The notes: generated by a model not told the origin, from the letters alone. A stretch of 64,000 nt of DNA from Halovenus sp037080055 (GCF_037080055.1 NZ_JBAOJI010000001.1:1054001-1118000); one strand, 5' to 3'. Numbered from the stretch's first letter, positions 1 through 9,162 are shown. Translations and numbers: made by a program.

Positions 1-149
1 GTCTCGGGGACTTCATCGAGCGCCTCGAAGGCGGCAAGAATCTCGCCGAACTGCTCGGCGAAGCGCTCGCGTTCCTCGTCTCCGAGTTCGACACGAGCGA
101 GGTCGGCGATATGTTCGACCTCGTCGGGATCGACGGCAGAATCGCTCAT
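1..149 (-). CDS. gatC: Aspartyl/glutamyl-tRNA amidotransferase subunit C (partial)
   Basis: Small subunit of the amidotransferase that turns misacylated Glu-tRNA(Gln) or Asp-tRNA(Asn) into the correct amide form; GatC clamps and stabilises GatA. Translating the minus strand from the ATG at 149-147 gives 49 residues with the typical GatC opening, including VEHIADLARVEL followed by a helix rich in E and R ending EALDEVPE. The gene runs off the left edge, so roughly the last third to half is missing. In haloarchaea gatA commonly follows, which would lie outside this window. It diverges from tfb. Confidence 0.85.
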   Translation of the reverse strand, partial: MSDSAVDPDEVEHIADLARVELGDEERERFAEQFGEILAAFEALDEVPE

Positions 150-331
150 AGATACCGGCAGTGCTCTCCGGCCACTAAGCGTTTCGAATGCCCGCGTCGG
201 CGGACGGTAACGGCCGTGTACAGGGCCGGCATTTGGGGGAAGGGTTTAAGTTGCTTGGCCACCAACATAAATGTACCGCTGGATACCGCTGGACGTTTTC
301 CGTGAAATCCCCTTCACCAGCAGAGACCAAC

Positions 332-1309
332 ATGACTGACACGACAACAAGGCGCTACGCGCGCGAAAGCGAGAGCGAAGAAACTGAAGAACAGGAGACA
401 GACGAGGAAACGCTCGTCTGTCCGGAGTGTGGTGGCAACCTCGCATCGGATGCAGAACACGGCGAGACGGTCTGCGAGGACTGTGGACTGGTCGTCGAAG
501 AAGACGAGATCGACCCCGGGCCAGAGTGGCGAGCGTTCGACTCCAAGGAGAAAGACGAAAAATCCCGCGTCGGTGCCCCGACGACGAATATGATGCACGA
601 CAAGGGGCTGTCGACGAACATCGGCTGGCAGGACAAAGACGCATACGGCAACGCCCTCTCGAGCCGTCAGCGTGAGAAGATGCAACGGCTGCGAACCTGG
701 AACGAACGGTTCCGAACGCGTGACTCCAAAGAGCGCAATCTCAAGCAAGCGCTCGGCGAAATCGACCGAATGGCATCTGCACTCGGACTCCCAGAGAACG
801 TCCGGGAGACTGCCAGTGTGATCTACCGGCGAGCACTCGAAGAGGATCTCCTACCAGGACGCTCTATCGAGGGTGTCGCGACGGCTTCGCTGTACGCTGC
901 CGCCCGGAAGGCAGGCACCCCGCGGTCGCTCGACGAACTCACGACAGTATCACGAGTCGACAAAGACGAAATCGCCCGGACGTACCGCTACGTCGTACGG
1001 GAACTGAGCCTGGAGATCAAGCCAGCCGATCCCGAGAGCTACGTCCCCCGGTTCGTCTCTGATCTCGAACTCTCCGAGGAAGTCGAGCGCCGCGCTCGAC
1101 AGCTCCTCCAGAACGCGAAAGAACAGGGCGTCCACTCCGGCAAGTCCCCGGTCGGACTGGCCGCCGCCGCAGTGTACGCCTCCTCGCTTTTGACCAACGA
1201 GAAGGTCACACAGAGCGAGGTCAGCGAAGTCGCGAATATCTCAGAAGTGACAATCCGGAACCGGTACCACGAACTACTCGAAGCCGAAGAGAACGTCCCC
1301 GGCCTCTAA
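332..1309 (+). CDS. tfb: Transcription initiation factor IIB (TFB)
   Basis: Archaeal TFIIB homologue of 325 residues that bridges TBP-bound promoter DNA and RNA polymerase. An acidic tail of about 28 residues precedes a zinc ribbon (CPECG at 30 and CEDCG at 48), a linker/B-finger region with the GAPTTNMMHDKG stretch, and two cyclin-fold repeats at about 130-220 and 225-315, the second ending in a helix-turn-helix (VSEVANISEVTIRNRYHEL). An upstream in-frame GTG/ATG extension exists from 188 but has no family similarity, so the ATG at 332 is used. A TTTAAG at 245-250 may be its TATA box. Haloarchaea carry several tfb paralogues; which one this is cannot be told here. Confidence 0.95.
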   Translation: MTDTTTRRYARESESEETEEQETDEETLVCPECGGNLASDAEHGETVCEDCGLVVEEDEIDPGPEWRAFDSKEKDEKSRVGAPTTNMMHDKGLSTNIGWQDKDAYGNALSSRQREKMQRLRTWNERFRTRDSKERNLKQALGEIDRMASALGLPENVRETASVIYRRALEEDLLPGRSIEGVATASLYAAARKAGTPRSLDELTTVSRVDKDEIARTYRYVVRELSLEIKPADPESYVPRFVSDLELSEEVERRARQLLQNAKEQGVHSGKSPVGLAAAAVYASSLLTNEKVTQSEVSEVANISEVTIRNRYHELLEAEENVPGL

Positions 1310-1692
1310 TCGGCTGGTCCCGCCTGCGCGAGCAGGCCATCCGCGAGTGGTCCCGGCTCGATTTCTGTCGTCACCGTGCGCTGTTCGTCTCGATCGAACG
1401 ATTCGACGAACGAAACAGACTCCGTAATCGCCTCTTCTGGTTCGTCCGGGTCCGCATCGAGATTCACTGCCTCGACAGTGATTTCGATGTCGGCCGAGAT
1501 GCCGACGTTGTGGACCATCACAGTCGCCTCGATCGTCCCTTCGACCGGGGCGTCGAGATCGGCTGGTTCCACGTAGACTGCGCTGGCCCGTGGCTCGCCC
1601 TCTGTCACGTCCCCAGTACAGCCCGCAAGCCCGACAAGCGTCCCCGCGCCGGCACACCGAAGCAGTCGCCGTCGGGTCAGATCGATGGCCAT
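1306..1692 (-). CDS. Small Tat-type lipoprotein
   Basis: A 128-residue predicted secreted lipoprotein. The N terminus has a twin-arginine-like stretch (LTRRRLLRCAGAG) and a lipobox ending LAGC at about residue 24, so it is probably exported folded and lipid-anchored. The remainder looks like one beta-sandwich domain with the pattern ATVMVHNVGISADIEITVEAV, as in archaeal CARDB/FxLYD-type adhesion modules. Function unknown. Its stop codon overlaps the tfb stop codon by four bases (1306-1309) in convergent orientation, leaving no room for separate terminators. Confidence 0.75.
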   Translation of the reverse strand: MAIDLTRRRLLRCAGAGTLVGLAGCTGDVTEGEPRASAVYVEPADLDAPVEGTIEATVMVHNVGISADIEITVEAVNLDADPDEPEEAITESVSFVESFDRDEQRTVTTEIEPGPLADGLLAQAGPAD

Positions 1693-1754
1693 GTCTACCG
1701 ATCGTACGGCGTCGACGAGTAAGAGTTTCGCGTTTGTCGCCGACAGTAGTCCCC

Positions 1755-2567
1755 TCAGTACACGTCGCCGAGGAACTCTCGAATCGCGTCGTTGACGGCT
1801 TCGGGCTGTTCGATATTCGAGGAGTGACCGGCCTCGGGGATCAGCGCCTGCTCGGCGTCGAGGGCCTCGACGGTCGGTTCAGCGCGCTCGAAGGGGATCG
1901 ACTCGTCTTCCTCGCCGTGGACGAGAAGCGTCGGTACGTCGAGATCATCGAGTTGGTCGGTCACGTCGGGCCGTTCGAGCCACGAACTGACCTCCTGGTA
2001 GACCGCTTCGCCGGGGTAGGTCTGCCAGCGATTCATCCACGACTCGACGAGGTCCGTGTTCTCTTCGCGGGTCGTCTCTCCGAACAGGAAGTGTGTGACT
2101 GTTTCGGCCATCGTCTCGGGCATGACATCGTCGTCCCGAACTCGGTCGATCATTCCCTGGTACAGTTCGATGTCGTCGTCGGGATGCGGCCGCGAGGTGG
2201 AGTCGATCAGCACGATCCCCGAGATTTCGTCGGGATACTCCATCGCGAGTCGAATGGCCATGAACCCCCCCATCGACATCCCCGCGACGACCGGTTTGTC
2301 CATCCCCAGCGAGTCGATAGTCGCTCGGCAGTCCTCGACGAGATCGTGGAGATCGTAGGGTTCGTAGGCCCGCTCGGTTCGTGCCCGGAGGTTGTAGGCG
2401 GCGACGCGGTATTGGTCGGAAAGCCCCTCGATCTGCGGATCGAACATGGTGCGATCCATCAGCGTGCCGTGGGCACAGAGCAGCCCCGGCCCGCTGCCCG
2501 CTTCACGGCTGAGTGCATCCGCTCGCTGTCGGTACATCGCGGTCGCAGGTGTGTCGTCGGATGACAT
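1755..2567 (-). CDS. Alpha/beta hydrolase
   Basis: A 270-residue cytoplasmic alpha/beta-hydrolase. The nucleophile elbow is GMSMGG with Ser98; the oxyanion region is CAHGTLMD near residue 31; the acid sits after strand 6 in VHGEEDESIP, and the catalytic histidine is in EAGHSSNIEQP near the C terminus. This order fits the BioH/3-oxoadipate enol-lactonase/epoxide-hydrolase-like group, but the substrate cannot be read from the sequence. It stands alone, transcribed toward the lipoprotein gene. Confidence 0.85.
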   Translation of the reverse strand: MSSDDTPATAMYRQRADALSREAGSGPGLLCAHGTLMDRTMFDPQIEGLSDQYRVAAYNLRARTERAYEPYDLHDLVEDCRATIDSLGMDKPVVAGMSMGGFMAIRLAMEYPDEISGIVLIDSTSRPHPDDDIELYQGMIDRVRDDDVMPETMAETVTHFLFGETTREENTDLVESWMNRWQTYPGEAVYQEVSSWLERPDVTDQLDDLDVPTLLVHGEEDESIPFERAEPTVEALDAEQALIPEAGHSSNIEQPEAVNDAIREFLGDVY

Positions 2568-2726
2568 ACCTCACCTGCGGCGGATACTAACAAAAAAGTA
2601 GGTGTCAGATGTTCCCGTGAGTCTGGCCACGCGATACGTGGGTAGTTCACCAAAGCCTCCTTGATCAGTAGGGCCGTATGTTGACTGCTGCGGAAACTCA
2701 CACATCTCGAATATCTTCTGAGGCCC

Positions 2727-2753
2727 GTGCTGAATACAAGGCGCGAACTTGCC
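2727..2753 (+). repeat. Class I short repeat, upstream of lipoprotein gene
   Basis: The copy opens GTGCTGAATACAAG, then GCGCGAACTTGCC. It belongs to the same family as the class I hairpin repeats of the 50-62 kb island. It lies 71 bases before the start codon chosen for the lipoprotein gene and pairs with the class II copy at 4813. Confidence 0.7.
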
Positions 2754-2795
2754 AGACGCTAATTCATACGAATGTTGTGAATATAGGAATACTTA

Positions 2796-2803
2796 TTATA
2801 AAT
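2796..2803 (+). promoter_or_regulatory. TATA box of the lipoprotein gene
   Basis: TTATAAAT lies within an AT-rich stretch and is centred about 25 bases before the ATG at 2825, the geometry of a leaderless haloarchaeal transcript. This spacing is the reason for choosing 2825 over the upstream in-frame ATGs at 2678 and 2819. Confidence 0.55.
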
Positions 2804-2824
2804 TATAACCTATTTTATATGATC

Positions 2825-4753
2825 ATGAATTCACAAAGACAAGAGAGTCGCGCAGATGATATGCGACGTGCCACCACGACTCGACGAGCGCTCCTCGCAG
2901 CGAGCGGCGCCGTTGCAATCGGCGCGCTAAGTGGCTGTATGGGTCGAGATTCGTCGTCAGTCACGAACACGGAGTCGTCGCCTGCAGCGGTGTTCGCAGG
3001 TGTGGATTGGAATGACGATGAAACGGAAGTCACGGTTACGCTCGAAGGCGAACTCTTTGCCGAACCGCACGTCGCTCGGTTGACACCGACGCTTGCTGGG
3101 CGAGTGGAGTTGGAAGGGTGGGTCACCTCAACCGGGCTCACCGCGGCGAACTACAACAACTCTCGGAGTAACAAATCAACAATCCGGGCTCATGACGGGG
3201 ATGGAGATGCCGATTCCGATGGTGTTGACGACGACGTTCGCGGTGAGGACTACAACTCGCCCCGAAGTAATCGGAGTATCGCGGGACCCAGTGATATCAT
3301 CGACGACGATATCGACGAAGACGATGAGACGTTCCGGCGTGTCTCGCGGCTTGACGCGCAGCTCGAAGGGGCGACGACTGCGGCTGCGGCAGCAATTTCG
3401 AAGCGGAGTGCGCGGACAGGGCGGAATCCGGAGACGGAGAAAGAGATTACTGAGGCGTTAGGTGATATGGAAGCAGTGCTGGCCGAGATGCGGGCAGTGC
3501 TGGAGCGGTGTTCAGACGAGTCCTGTGTCGCGGCACTGGCGAACGTCGTAGATAGGGAGGCAGACGTTGTCCGAGCACAAGAGCACGCTCAGGACGGCGA
3601 GTGGGAGGCATTCGGTCTTGATAGTGGTGGTGACGGGAACGATATCCTCGTCGGAGATTACTTGCTTCCACCAGTCGAGTTTGACTCATCGGGGTTGTTC
3701 AGTCCGGGAGAGCAGGCGGAGCTTTTCAGATATCTTGAACAGAAGCCTGTTGTTGCGGAACGGTTCTCGGTGTGTTTGCCTGATGCTGAGGTTCCGGGTG
3801 GGAACGGCAGTATCGAGGACGCGGTGACGCCGGAGCGGCTCTTCGCCTACCTGACGGGTCGGTCCGATGGTGAGGGTAAGGTGTACTCGTGGGGGCATTC
3901 GGAGTATGCTGGCCCGGATGAGAGCGGTGATTGTGACGATGTCGATTCCACTGTGTCCCCGGGTGCGGTGTGCGGGGCAACGCCCCACTTCGTTGCGGAG
4001 ATGACGGGGCCTGTGGCGACGGGCGGTGGGCTCGTGGCTGAGCGCACTGCTGACGGTCACGTTGTTATAACGAACTCTCCACCATCTGCTGAAGCTGGTG
4101 CATCTGTTGTGGTGTGTCCGGTCAAGGGTGAGCCGTTCGAGCCGGAGGGGTTGGATGCGTGGGCAAAGAAAATGGATGACGTACCTGTGGAAATTACTCA
4201 GCAGGGTCGGTTGCTCAACCTGACAGTAGCGCAGGTGATGGTTCAGCCACCGGGTTGTCCGGAGCCGGTTCCAGCCCTCATGTACGTGGGTCGAGGGCGA
4301 AGCGACGGACAGCTCATGTACTCGGGTGGGTGGATTATCGATGATGCTGCGTTGTACGAAAATTCGACGACAGTGTTGTCGATGGCTCGGGCTGCGCAGG
4401 TGGTTGGTATTGAGTGCTGTTTCGATTACTCTGCTGACGCTGATGGAGATGGGCTCAGTGACTTAGTGGCACGAGCAGGGCTGAGTGAGCGTGCTCGTCG
4501 GGGGGCGCAAATGGACTCGGGAACGGTCGATGAGTTGGTCAAGGCGGGAGTGTTTTCGGCGGACTCGTTTGATCCTGAGAGCCCTGTGGTGAATGACTTT
4601 ATTCGGTCCCGGTCTGGAGGAGGCAGTGGTAGTCGGGTGGCCCTGACGCACGTGGCGGCAGATGCGCCAGTGTTACACTTGGTAAACGCTGCGAGTGCGT
4701 CGGATGAGGTGAAATTCAAGACGGGGGCTGAGCTGTCGAAGAGCGTGAACTGA
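2825..4753 (+). CDS. Large Tat lipoprotein with aspartate-rich calcium-loop-like segments
   Basis: A 642-residue surface lipoprotein of unknown function. The signal contains two arginine pairs (DMRRATTTRRALLAAS) and a lipobox LSGC with Cys at about 38. After a beta-rich N-terminal domain come two copies of a YN-x-x-RSN motif (YNNSRSN and YNSPRSN) flanking a segment DGDGDADSDGVDDD that looks like a thrombospondin-3/dockerin type calcium loop; another, DADGDGLSD, lies near the C terminus. A coiled region with CSDESC and many cysteines follows. Codon use differs from its neighbours (many T- and G-ending alternatives, less GC), suggesting transfer. It stands alone, bracketed by a class I repeat (2727) and a class II repeat (4813) shared with the 50-62 kb island. 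Confidence 0.8.
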   Translation: MNSQRQESRADDMRRATTTRRALLAASGAVAIGALSGCMGRDSSSVTNTESSPAAVFAGVDWNDDETEVTVTLEGELFAEPHVARLTPTLAGRVELEGWVTSTGLTAANYNNSRSNKSTIRAHDGDGDADSDGVDDDVRGEDYNSPRSNRSIAGPSDIIDDDIDEDDETFRRVSRLDAQLEGATTAAAAAISKRSARTGRNPETEKEITEALGDMEAVLAEMRAVLERCSDESCVAALANVVDREADVVRAQEHAQDGEWEAFGLDSGGDGNDILVGDYLLPPVEFDSSGLFSPGEQAELFRYLEQKPVVAERFSVCLPDAEVPGGNGSIEDAVTPERLFAYLTGRSDGEGKVYSWGHSEYAGPDESGDCDDVDSTVSPGAVCGATPHFVAEMTGPVATGGGLVAERTADGHVVITNSPPSAEAGASVVVCPVKGEPFEPEGLDAWAKKMDDVPVEITQQGRLLNLTVAQVMVQPPGCPEPVPALMYVGRGRSDGQLMYSGGWIIDDAALYENSTTVLSMARAAQVVGIECCFDYSADADGDGLSDLVARAGLSERARRGAQMDSGTVDELVKAGVFSADSFDPESPVVNDFIRSRSGGGSGSRVALTHVAADAPVLHLVNAASASDEVKFKTGAELSKSVN

Positions 4754-4812
4754 TTGTCCGTGTGGCACCGTGGTACTCCTGGTGTCAACTCGGGTTCCTG
4801 AAGGGTACCTCT

Positions 4813-4842
4813 GTGCTGAATACAAGCTCTCTATTTTGCATG
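4813..4842 (+). repeat. Class II short repeat, downstream of lipoprotein gene
   Basis: The copy opens with the same 14 bases as the upstream copy, GTGCTGAATACAAG, then continues CTCTCTATTTTGCA as in the class II repeats of the island (CCTCT, then TAT, then TTGCA). It is 60 bases after the lipoprotein stop. The remaining 4843-5040 holds no gene. Confidence 0.7.
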
Positions 4843-5040
4843 CCATTCCAACCAACATCCAGACAGATCGTGATTTGTTGCGTTACATCGTCCACTTCTG
4901 CTGAGCGAGTGCAAGAGAGACAGAGTTGATCAGAGAAACGATCAGAACCACATCGTTCCGACTCACGGTTCGGCGGTTCGGTCTCCAGTAGCCACCCCGA
5001 AAGCGCATCCGTGAAGTGCGTCGGGACGTACTATATATTG

Positions 5041-7092
5041 ATGTCTGATACAGGGGGTCCACTGTCGCCCGACCGACCCGAGGCCGAAAGTCGATTCCGC
5101 GTCGACGCACCGTTTGAGCCGGCCGGCGATCAGCCCGAAGCCATCGAACAACTCGTCTCCGGCTTCGAGCAGGGCATGGACAAACAGACGCTGTTGGGAG
5201 TCACCGGATCGGGAAAGACCAACACCGTCTCGTGGGTGCTCGAAGAGGTCCAGAAGCCGACGCTGGTCATCGCCCACAACAAGACCCTCGCAGCGCAACT
5301 GTACGAAGAGTTCCGCGAGCTGTTTCCCGACAACGCTGTCGAGTATTTCGTCTCCTACTACGACTACTACCAGCCCGAGGCCTACGTCGAACAGACCGAC
5401 AAATACATCGAGAAAGACGCCTCAATCAACGACGAAATCGACCGCCTGCGCCACTCCGCGACCCGCTCGCTCCTTACGCGGGACGACGTGATCGTCGTCG
5501 CCTCCGTCTCCGCGATTTACGGACTTGGTGACCCGCAAAACTACGTCGACATGGCGCTGCGACTCGAACAGGACCAACGGATCGACCGCGAGGAACTACT
5601 GGGCCGACTCGTCGATCTGAACTACGAGCGCAACGACGTGGATTTCACGCAAGGCACCTTCCGCGTCCGAGGAGACACCGTCGAGATCTACCCGATGTAT
5701 GGCCGCCACGCCGTGCGAGTCGAACTCTGGGGCGACGAGATCGACCGCCTGCGGAAGGTCGATCCCCTGGAAGGAGAGATCGTGAGCGAGGAACCCGCGA
5801 CGCTGATCCACCCCGCAGAGCACTACTCGATTCCCGAACAGCGACTCGAACGCGCGATCAAAGAAATCGAAGACCTGCTCGAAGAGCGTGTCAGCTACTT
5901 CGAGCGCACGGGTGACCTGGTCGCCGCCCAGCGCATCGAAGAGCGGACGACCTTCGATCTAGAGATGCTCAAAGAGACCGGCTACTGCTCGGGTATCGAG
6001 AACTACTCGGTGCATCTCTCGGATCGGGAAACCGGCGAGGCACCCTTCACGCTGCTCGATTACTTCCCCGACGATTTCCTGACTGTAGTCGACGAGTCCC
6101 ACCAGACAATCCCGCAGATCCGCGGGCAGTTCGAGGGTGACAAATCGCGCAAGGAGTCGCTCGTCGAGAACGGCTTCCGACTGCCGACCGCCTTCGATAA
6201 CCGCCCGCTCACCTTCGACGAGTTCGAGGAGAAGACCGACAAGACGCTGTACGTCTCCGCGACACCGGGCGATTACGAGCGCGAGGAATCCGACCAGATC
6301 GTCGAACAGATCGTCCGTCCGACCTACCTCGTCGATCCACAGATCGAGGTCGCCGACGTGGAGGGCCAAGTCTCGGATGTCATCGAACGACTGGAGAACC
6401 TGCCCGACGACGAGCGCGCGCTCGTGACGACGCTCACCAAGCGCATGGCCGAGGACCTCACCGAGTATCTCACCGAGGCCGGCATCGACGTGGAGTACAT
6501 GCACGACGAGACCGATACCTTGGAGCGACACGAACTGATCCGCAGCCTCCGACTCGGAGAAATCGACGCCATCGTCGGTATCAATCTCCTCCGTGAAGGA
6601 TTGGACATCCCGGAAGTGTCTCTCGTCGGCATTCTCGACGCCGATCAGGAAGGATTCCTGCGTTCGGAGACGATGCTCGTCCAGACGATGGGCCGGGCCG
6701 CCCGAAACGTCAACGGGAAAGTCGTCCTCTACGCCGACGAGCCGAGTTCCGCGATGGAGTCGGCAATCGAGGAGACCAAGCGCCGCCGTCGAATCCAGCG
6801 GGAGTTCAACGAGGAACACGGCCACGAACCGACGACCATCGACAAGGAAATCGGCGAGACGAACCTCCCCGGTAGCAAGACCGAAACCGAGGGTGCAGCA
6901 TCGATGGAACCGGCCGATGCCGACGAAGCCGCTCGCGCAATCGAAGAACTCGAACAGCGGATGCAGGAGGCCGCCGACAATCTCGAATTCGAACTCGCGG
7001 CGGACATCCGCGACCGGATTCGGAAACTCCGCGAGGAGTACGACCTCGACGGCGGTGACGACGAGGGCGTTCCCGCGCCAGATATCGAGTGA
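5041..7092 (+). CDS. uvrB: Excinuclease ABC subunit B
   Basis: UvrB (683 residues) is the helicase-like damage-verification subunit of nucleotide excision repair; it is loaded by UvrA and recruits UvrC. Visible are Walker A GVTGSGKT near residue 54, the DNA-clasping beta-hairpin YFVSYYDYYQPEAYVE near 104, the Walker B-like DESH in VVDESHQ, helicase motif VI in QTMGRAARN, and a C-terminal UVR motif that contacts UvrC (LEQRMQEAADNLEFELAADI). The ATG at 5041 matches the family start; the in-frame ATG at 5011 would add ten residues with no similarity. Haloarchaea acquired uvrABC from bacteria. uvrA and uvrC are not in this window. Confidence 0.97.
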   Translation: MSDTGGPLSPDRPEAESRFRVDAPFEPAGDQPEAIEQLVSGFEQGMDKQTLLGVTGSGKTNTVSWVLEEVQKPTLVIAHNKTLAAQLYEEFRELFPDNAVEYFVSYYDYYQPEAYVEQTDKYIEKDASINDEIDRLRHSATRSLLTRDDVIVVASVSAIYGLGDPQNYVDMALRLEQDQRIDREELLGRLVDLNYERNDVDFTQGTFRVRGDTVEIYPMYGRHAVRVELWGDEIDRLRKVDPLEGEIVSEEPATLIHPAEHYSIPEQRLERAIKEIEDLLEERVSYFERTGDLVAAQRIEERTTFDLEMLKETGYCSGIENYSVHLSDRETGEAPFTLLDYFPDDFLTVVDESHQTIPQIRGQFEGDKSRKESLVENGFRLPTAFDNRPLTFDEFEEKTDKTLYVSATPGDYEREESDQIVEQIVRPTYLVDPQIEVADVEGQVSDVIERLENLPDDERALVTTLTKRMAEDLTEYLTEAGIDVEYMHDETDTLERHELIRSLRLGEIDAIVGINLLREGLDIPEVSLVGILDADQEGFLRSETMLVQTMGRAARNVNGKVVLYADEPSSAMESAIEETKRRRRIQREFNEEHGHEPTTIDKEIGETNLPGSKTETEGAASMEPADADEAARAIEELEQRMQEAADNLEFELAADIRDRIRKLREEYDLDGGDDEGVPAPDIE

Positions 7093-7147
7093 ACCTACCA
7101 GCGAGCGTAGAATAGTTTGAATATCGGGGGGTAATCTTATACTACCA

Positions 7148-8059
7148 ATGGAGCGTCGTGACGCCTACGGGTGGGGTATCGCAGCCGCTGGCCTCCTTCT
7201 CGGGGCGATTCAGCTCGTGCAGGGCGGTCAACAGCTGTCAGAGTTGACTGGCCTGTCAGAGTCGGATCTGGTGATCGTGTTCGCTTTCGAGACGGTGCCG
7301 TTCGTGCTGATCGGCCTGAGTCTGGTCTACGTCGGCTACTGGCTGACCGAGCAGGCAGGATTCGAGCCGGATCTGAACCGAATTCTCGCCTGGGGCGTCG
7401 GAAGTACGGTAATGTTCGCCTCGATTGCGGCGCTGATTCTGTTCAGCCAGCAGGTTACCCTCGATACGCTCGCACAGGGACAGTACGTCACAATGAATCT
7501 CGTGACAGTCGGTGCCGTCGTCGGTGTGCTGGTCGGCATCTACGACGCGCAGAGCCGGCTTCGCCAGCGCGAACTCGAAGCCGAACGCGATCGGATCGAG
7601 GCGTTCGCCGGCAAAGCCGCCGATATCAACAACTACGGCCGCGAACTGAACCGCGCCCGCTCGGTCGACGAAGTGAGCGCGCTCTGTATCGAGGCGATTC
7701 AGACGCTGTTGGGTCTGACCGAGACGGCACTCGTTGCAGTCGAATCCGACGACGGAACCGTCATCGACAGTACGATCGTCGGCGTAGAGAACGCGGCGTT
7801 GGTCGACGTTGCACAGGAAGCGATGAATCAAGAGCAGACGAACGCGGTCGTCCGCGAGGATGCCGCGATCGACTCCGACAGATTGCTCTCGATGCTCGTC
7901 ACTGCTCACGAAGACAATGGCATCGTCCTGCTCGCGCCAGCGGCCGGATCCAATGGCTTCGGCGACGAGGACCTCCAACTACTCGAACTGCTGGTCTCCC
8001 ACGCCGGGACGGCACTGGACCGCATTCACGACTCCCGCGAACGAGAGGCGTCGGCCTGA
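7148..8059 (+). CDS. Membrane-anchored GAF-domain sensor protein
   Basis: A 303-residue protein with four predicted membrane helices in residues 8-140 (WGIAAAGLLLGAIQLV, then VFAFETVPFVLIGLSLVYVG, ILAWGVGSTVMFASIAALI and MNLVTVGAVVGVLVGIY). A short coiled coil (RLRQRELEAERDRIEA) links to a GAF-like domain at about 150-295. No histidine kinase, cyclase or methyl-accepting domain follows, so it is a sensor without a recognisable output, or it signals by partner binding. CTTATAC just before the start (7136-7142) is AT-rich but too close to place the TATA box with confidence. It follows uvrB by 55 bases. Confidence 0.75.
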   Translation: MERRDAYGWGIAAAGLLLGAIQLVQGGQQLSELTGLSESDLVIVFAFETVPFVLIGLSLVYVGYWLTEQAGFEPDLNRILAWGVGSTVMFASIAALILFSQQVTLDTLAQGQYVTMNLVTVGAVVGVLVGIYDAQSRLRQRELEAERDRIEAFAGKAADINNYGRELNRARSVDEVSALCIEAIQTLLGLTETALVAVESDDGTVIDSTIVGVENAALVDVAQEAMNQEQTNAVVREDAAIDSDRLLSMLVTAHEDNGIVLLAPAAGSNGFGDEDLQLLELLVSHAGTALDRIHDSREREASA

Positions 8060-8076
8060 GTGAGCCGGAAAATTAA

Positions 8077-9162
8077 CTACTGACTGCCCTGCAGCAACAG
8101 CGCCCCACAGAGCGCGTCAGCCCCTTTTTCCTCGCGGAGTCGGCGCTGTCGACTCGCGCCACTTTCGGCCTCGTAAATCTCTCGGAGGCCCGTCACACCG
8201 AGGCGGTCAGATTCGGTCTCGACGAACTCCCCGAGGGAGATGGTCCCCTCGCCGTCCTGCTCGATGAAGGAGGCTCCGTGGCCGTGGCGGATCGCACGCC
8301 ACTTGTTCTCGTCGAGGATCTCTCGGCGATGTCGATACCCCGTCTCGCCGTCCTCGTAGCGCTCGCAGAGATCGACCACGAGCGCGCGGATGTACTCGAC
8401 GAAGGCGAGCACTTTCTGTGGGTCGTGCTGGCCGTCCGGCGTCCGCACCTCGACGGTGCCGTGTTCGGAGTGTGGTCGCACGTCGTACCAGAGTTCGCCC
8501 CGGTCGTCGATCGATCCGCTTTCGAGCATGCGCCGCTCGAAGCGGTCGAACTCCTCGTAGGAATCGAACGTCGTCGGCATGCCGGTGTTGGGCAACCCCT
8601 CGAAAATCTTCGCCCGGGCAGAGTGCAATCCCGTGTCGAAGCCGTTCCAGTACGGCGAGTTCGCCGACAGTGCAAGCAGCGGCGGGAGATACCAGCGGAT
8701 CTCGTTCGCCACCCAGACCGCCTTGTCGGCGTCGTCGACGCCAACGTGAACGTGTAAGCCGGCGGTTGTGTTCCGGTGCTGTGGGTACTGGATTCGGTCG
8801 AGCTGGGATTTGTAGCGTGGCTTCTCGGCGTGTTCGAGTTCGCGCCAGCGTGCCAGTGGGTGCAGTCCTGCGGCGGCGATCTGAAAGCCCTCGTTGTGGG
8901 CGTGGTCGATCAACGCGTCCCGGACGGCGAGCAAGTTCTCCTCGGCGTCGCCGGGTTCCTCGATCAGCGGCGTCTGTGTCTCGATGACGAACTTGAACAG
9001 TTCGTGGTCGAGTCGGCCGTCGAGAATCTCCGGCGGCGTCGATTCGTAGACGAGTTCGTCGGTCCCGGCGGTCGGCCGACCCGCCTCGTCGACGACGAAA
9101 AACTCCTCCTCGATTCCGAGTGTTCCCATCCGGCTAAAGTTCTCGGCGTCACCGCGATCCAT
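8077..9162 (-). CDS. gshA: Glutamate--cysteine ligase, archaeal type
   Basis: Makes gamma-glutamylcysteine, the main low-molecular-weight thiol of haloarchaea, which use it in place of glutathione. The 361-residue protein belongs to the GCS2/YbdK-like carboxylate-amine ligase family: it starts MGTLGIEEEFFVVD about ten residues in, has the active-site region TAGLHVHVGVDD and the LSANSPYW segment, and ends with a C-terminal stretch usual for haloarchaeal GshA. Longer in-frame starts (up to 9333) add basic, non-haloarchaeal-looking sequence and were rejected; the ATG at 9162 fits the family. Confidence 0.93.
   Translation of the reverse strand: MDRGDAENFSRMGTLGIEEEFFVVDEAGRPTAGTDELVYESTPPEILDGRLDHELFKFVIETQTPLIEEPGDAEENLLAVRDALIDHAHNEGFQIAAAGLHPLARWRELEHAEKPRYKSQLDRIQYPQHRNTTAGLHVHVGVDDADKAVWVANEIRWYLPPLLALSANSPYWNGFDTGLHSARAKIFEGLPNTGMPTTFDSYEEFDRFERRMLESGSIDDRGELWYDVRPHSEHGTVEVRTPDGQHDPQKVLAFVEYIRALVVDLCERYEDGETGYRHRREILDENKWRAIRHGHGASFIEQDGEGTISLGEFVETESDRLGVTGLREIYEAESGASRQRRLREEKGADALCGALLLQGSQ

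Noticed and set aside
1590..2564. 324-codon plus-strand frame
   Set aside because: It is the shadow of the alpha/beta hydrolase; GC-rich haloarchaeal genes give long antisense frames.
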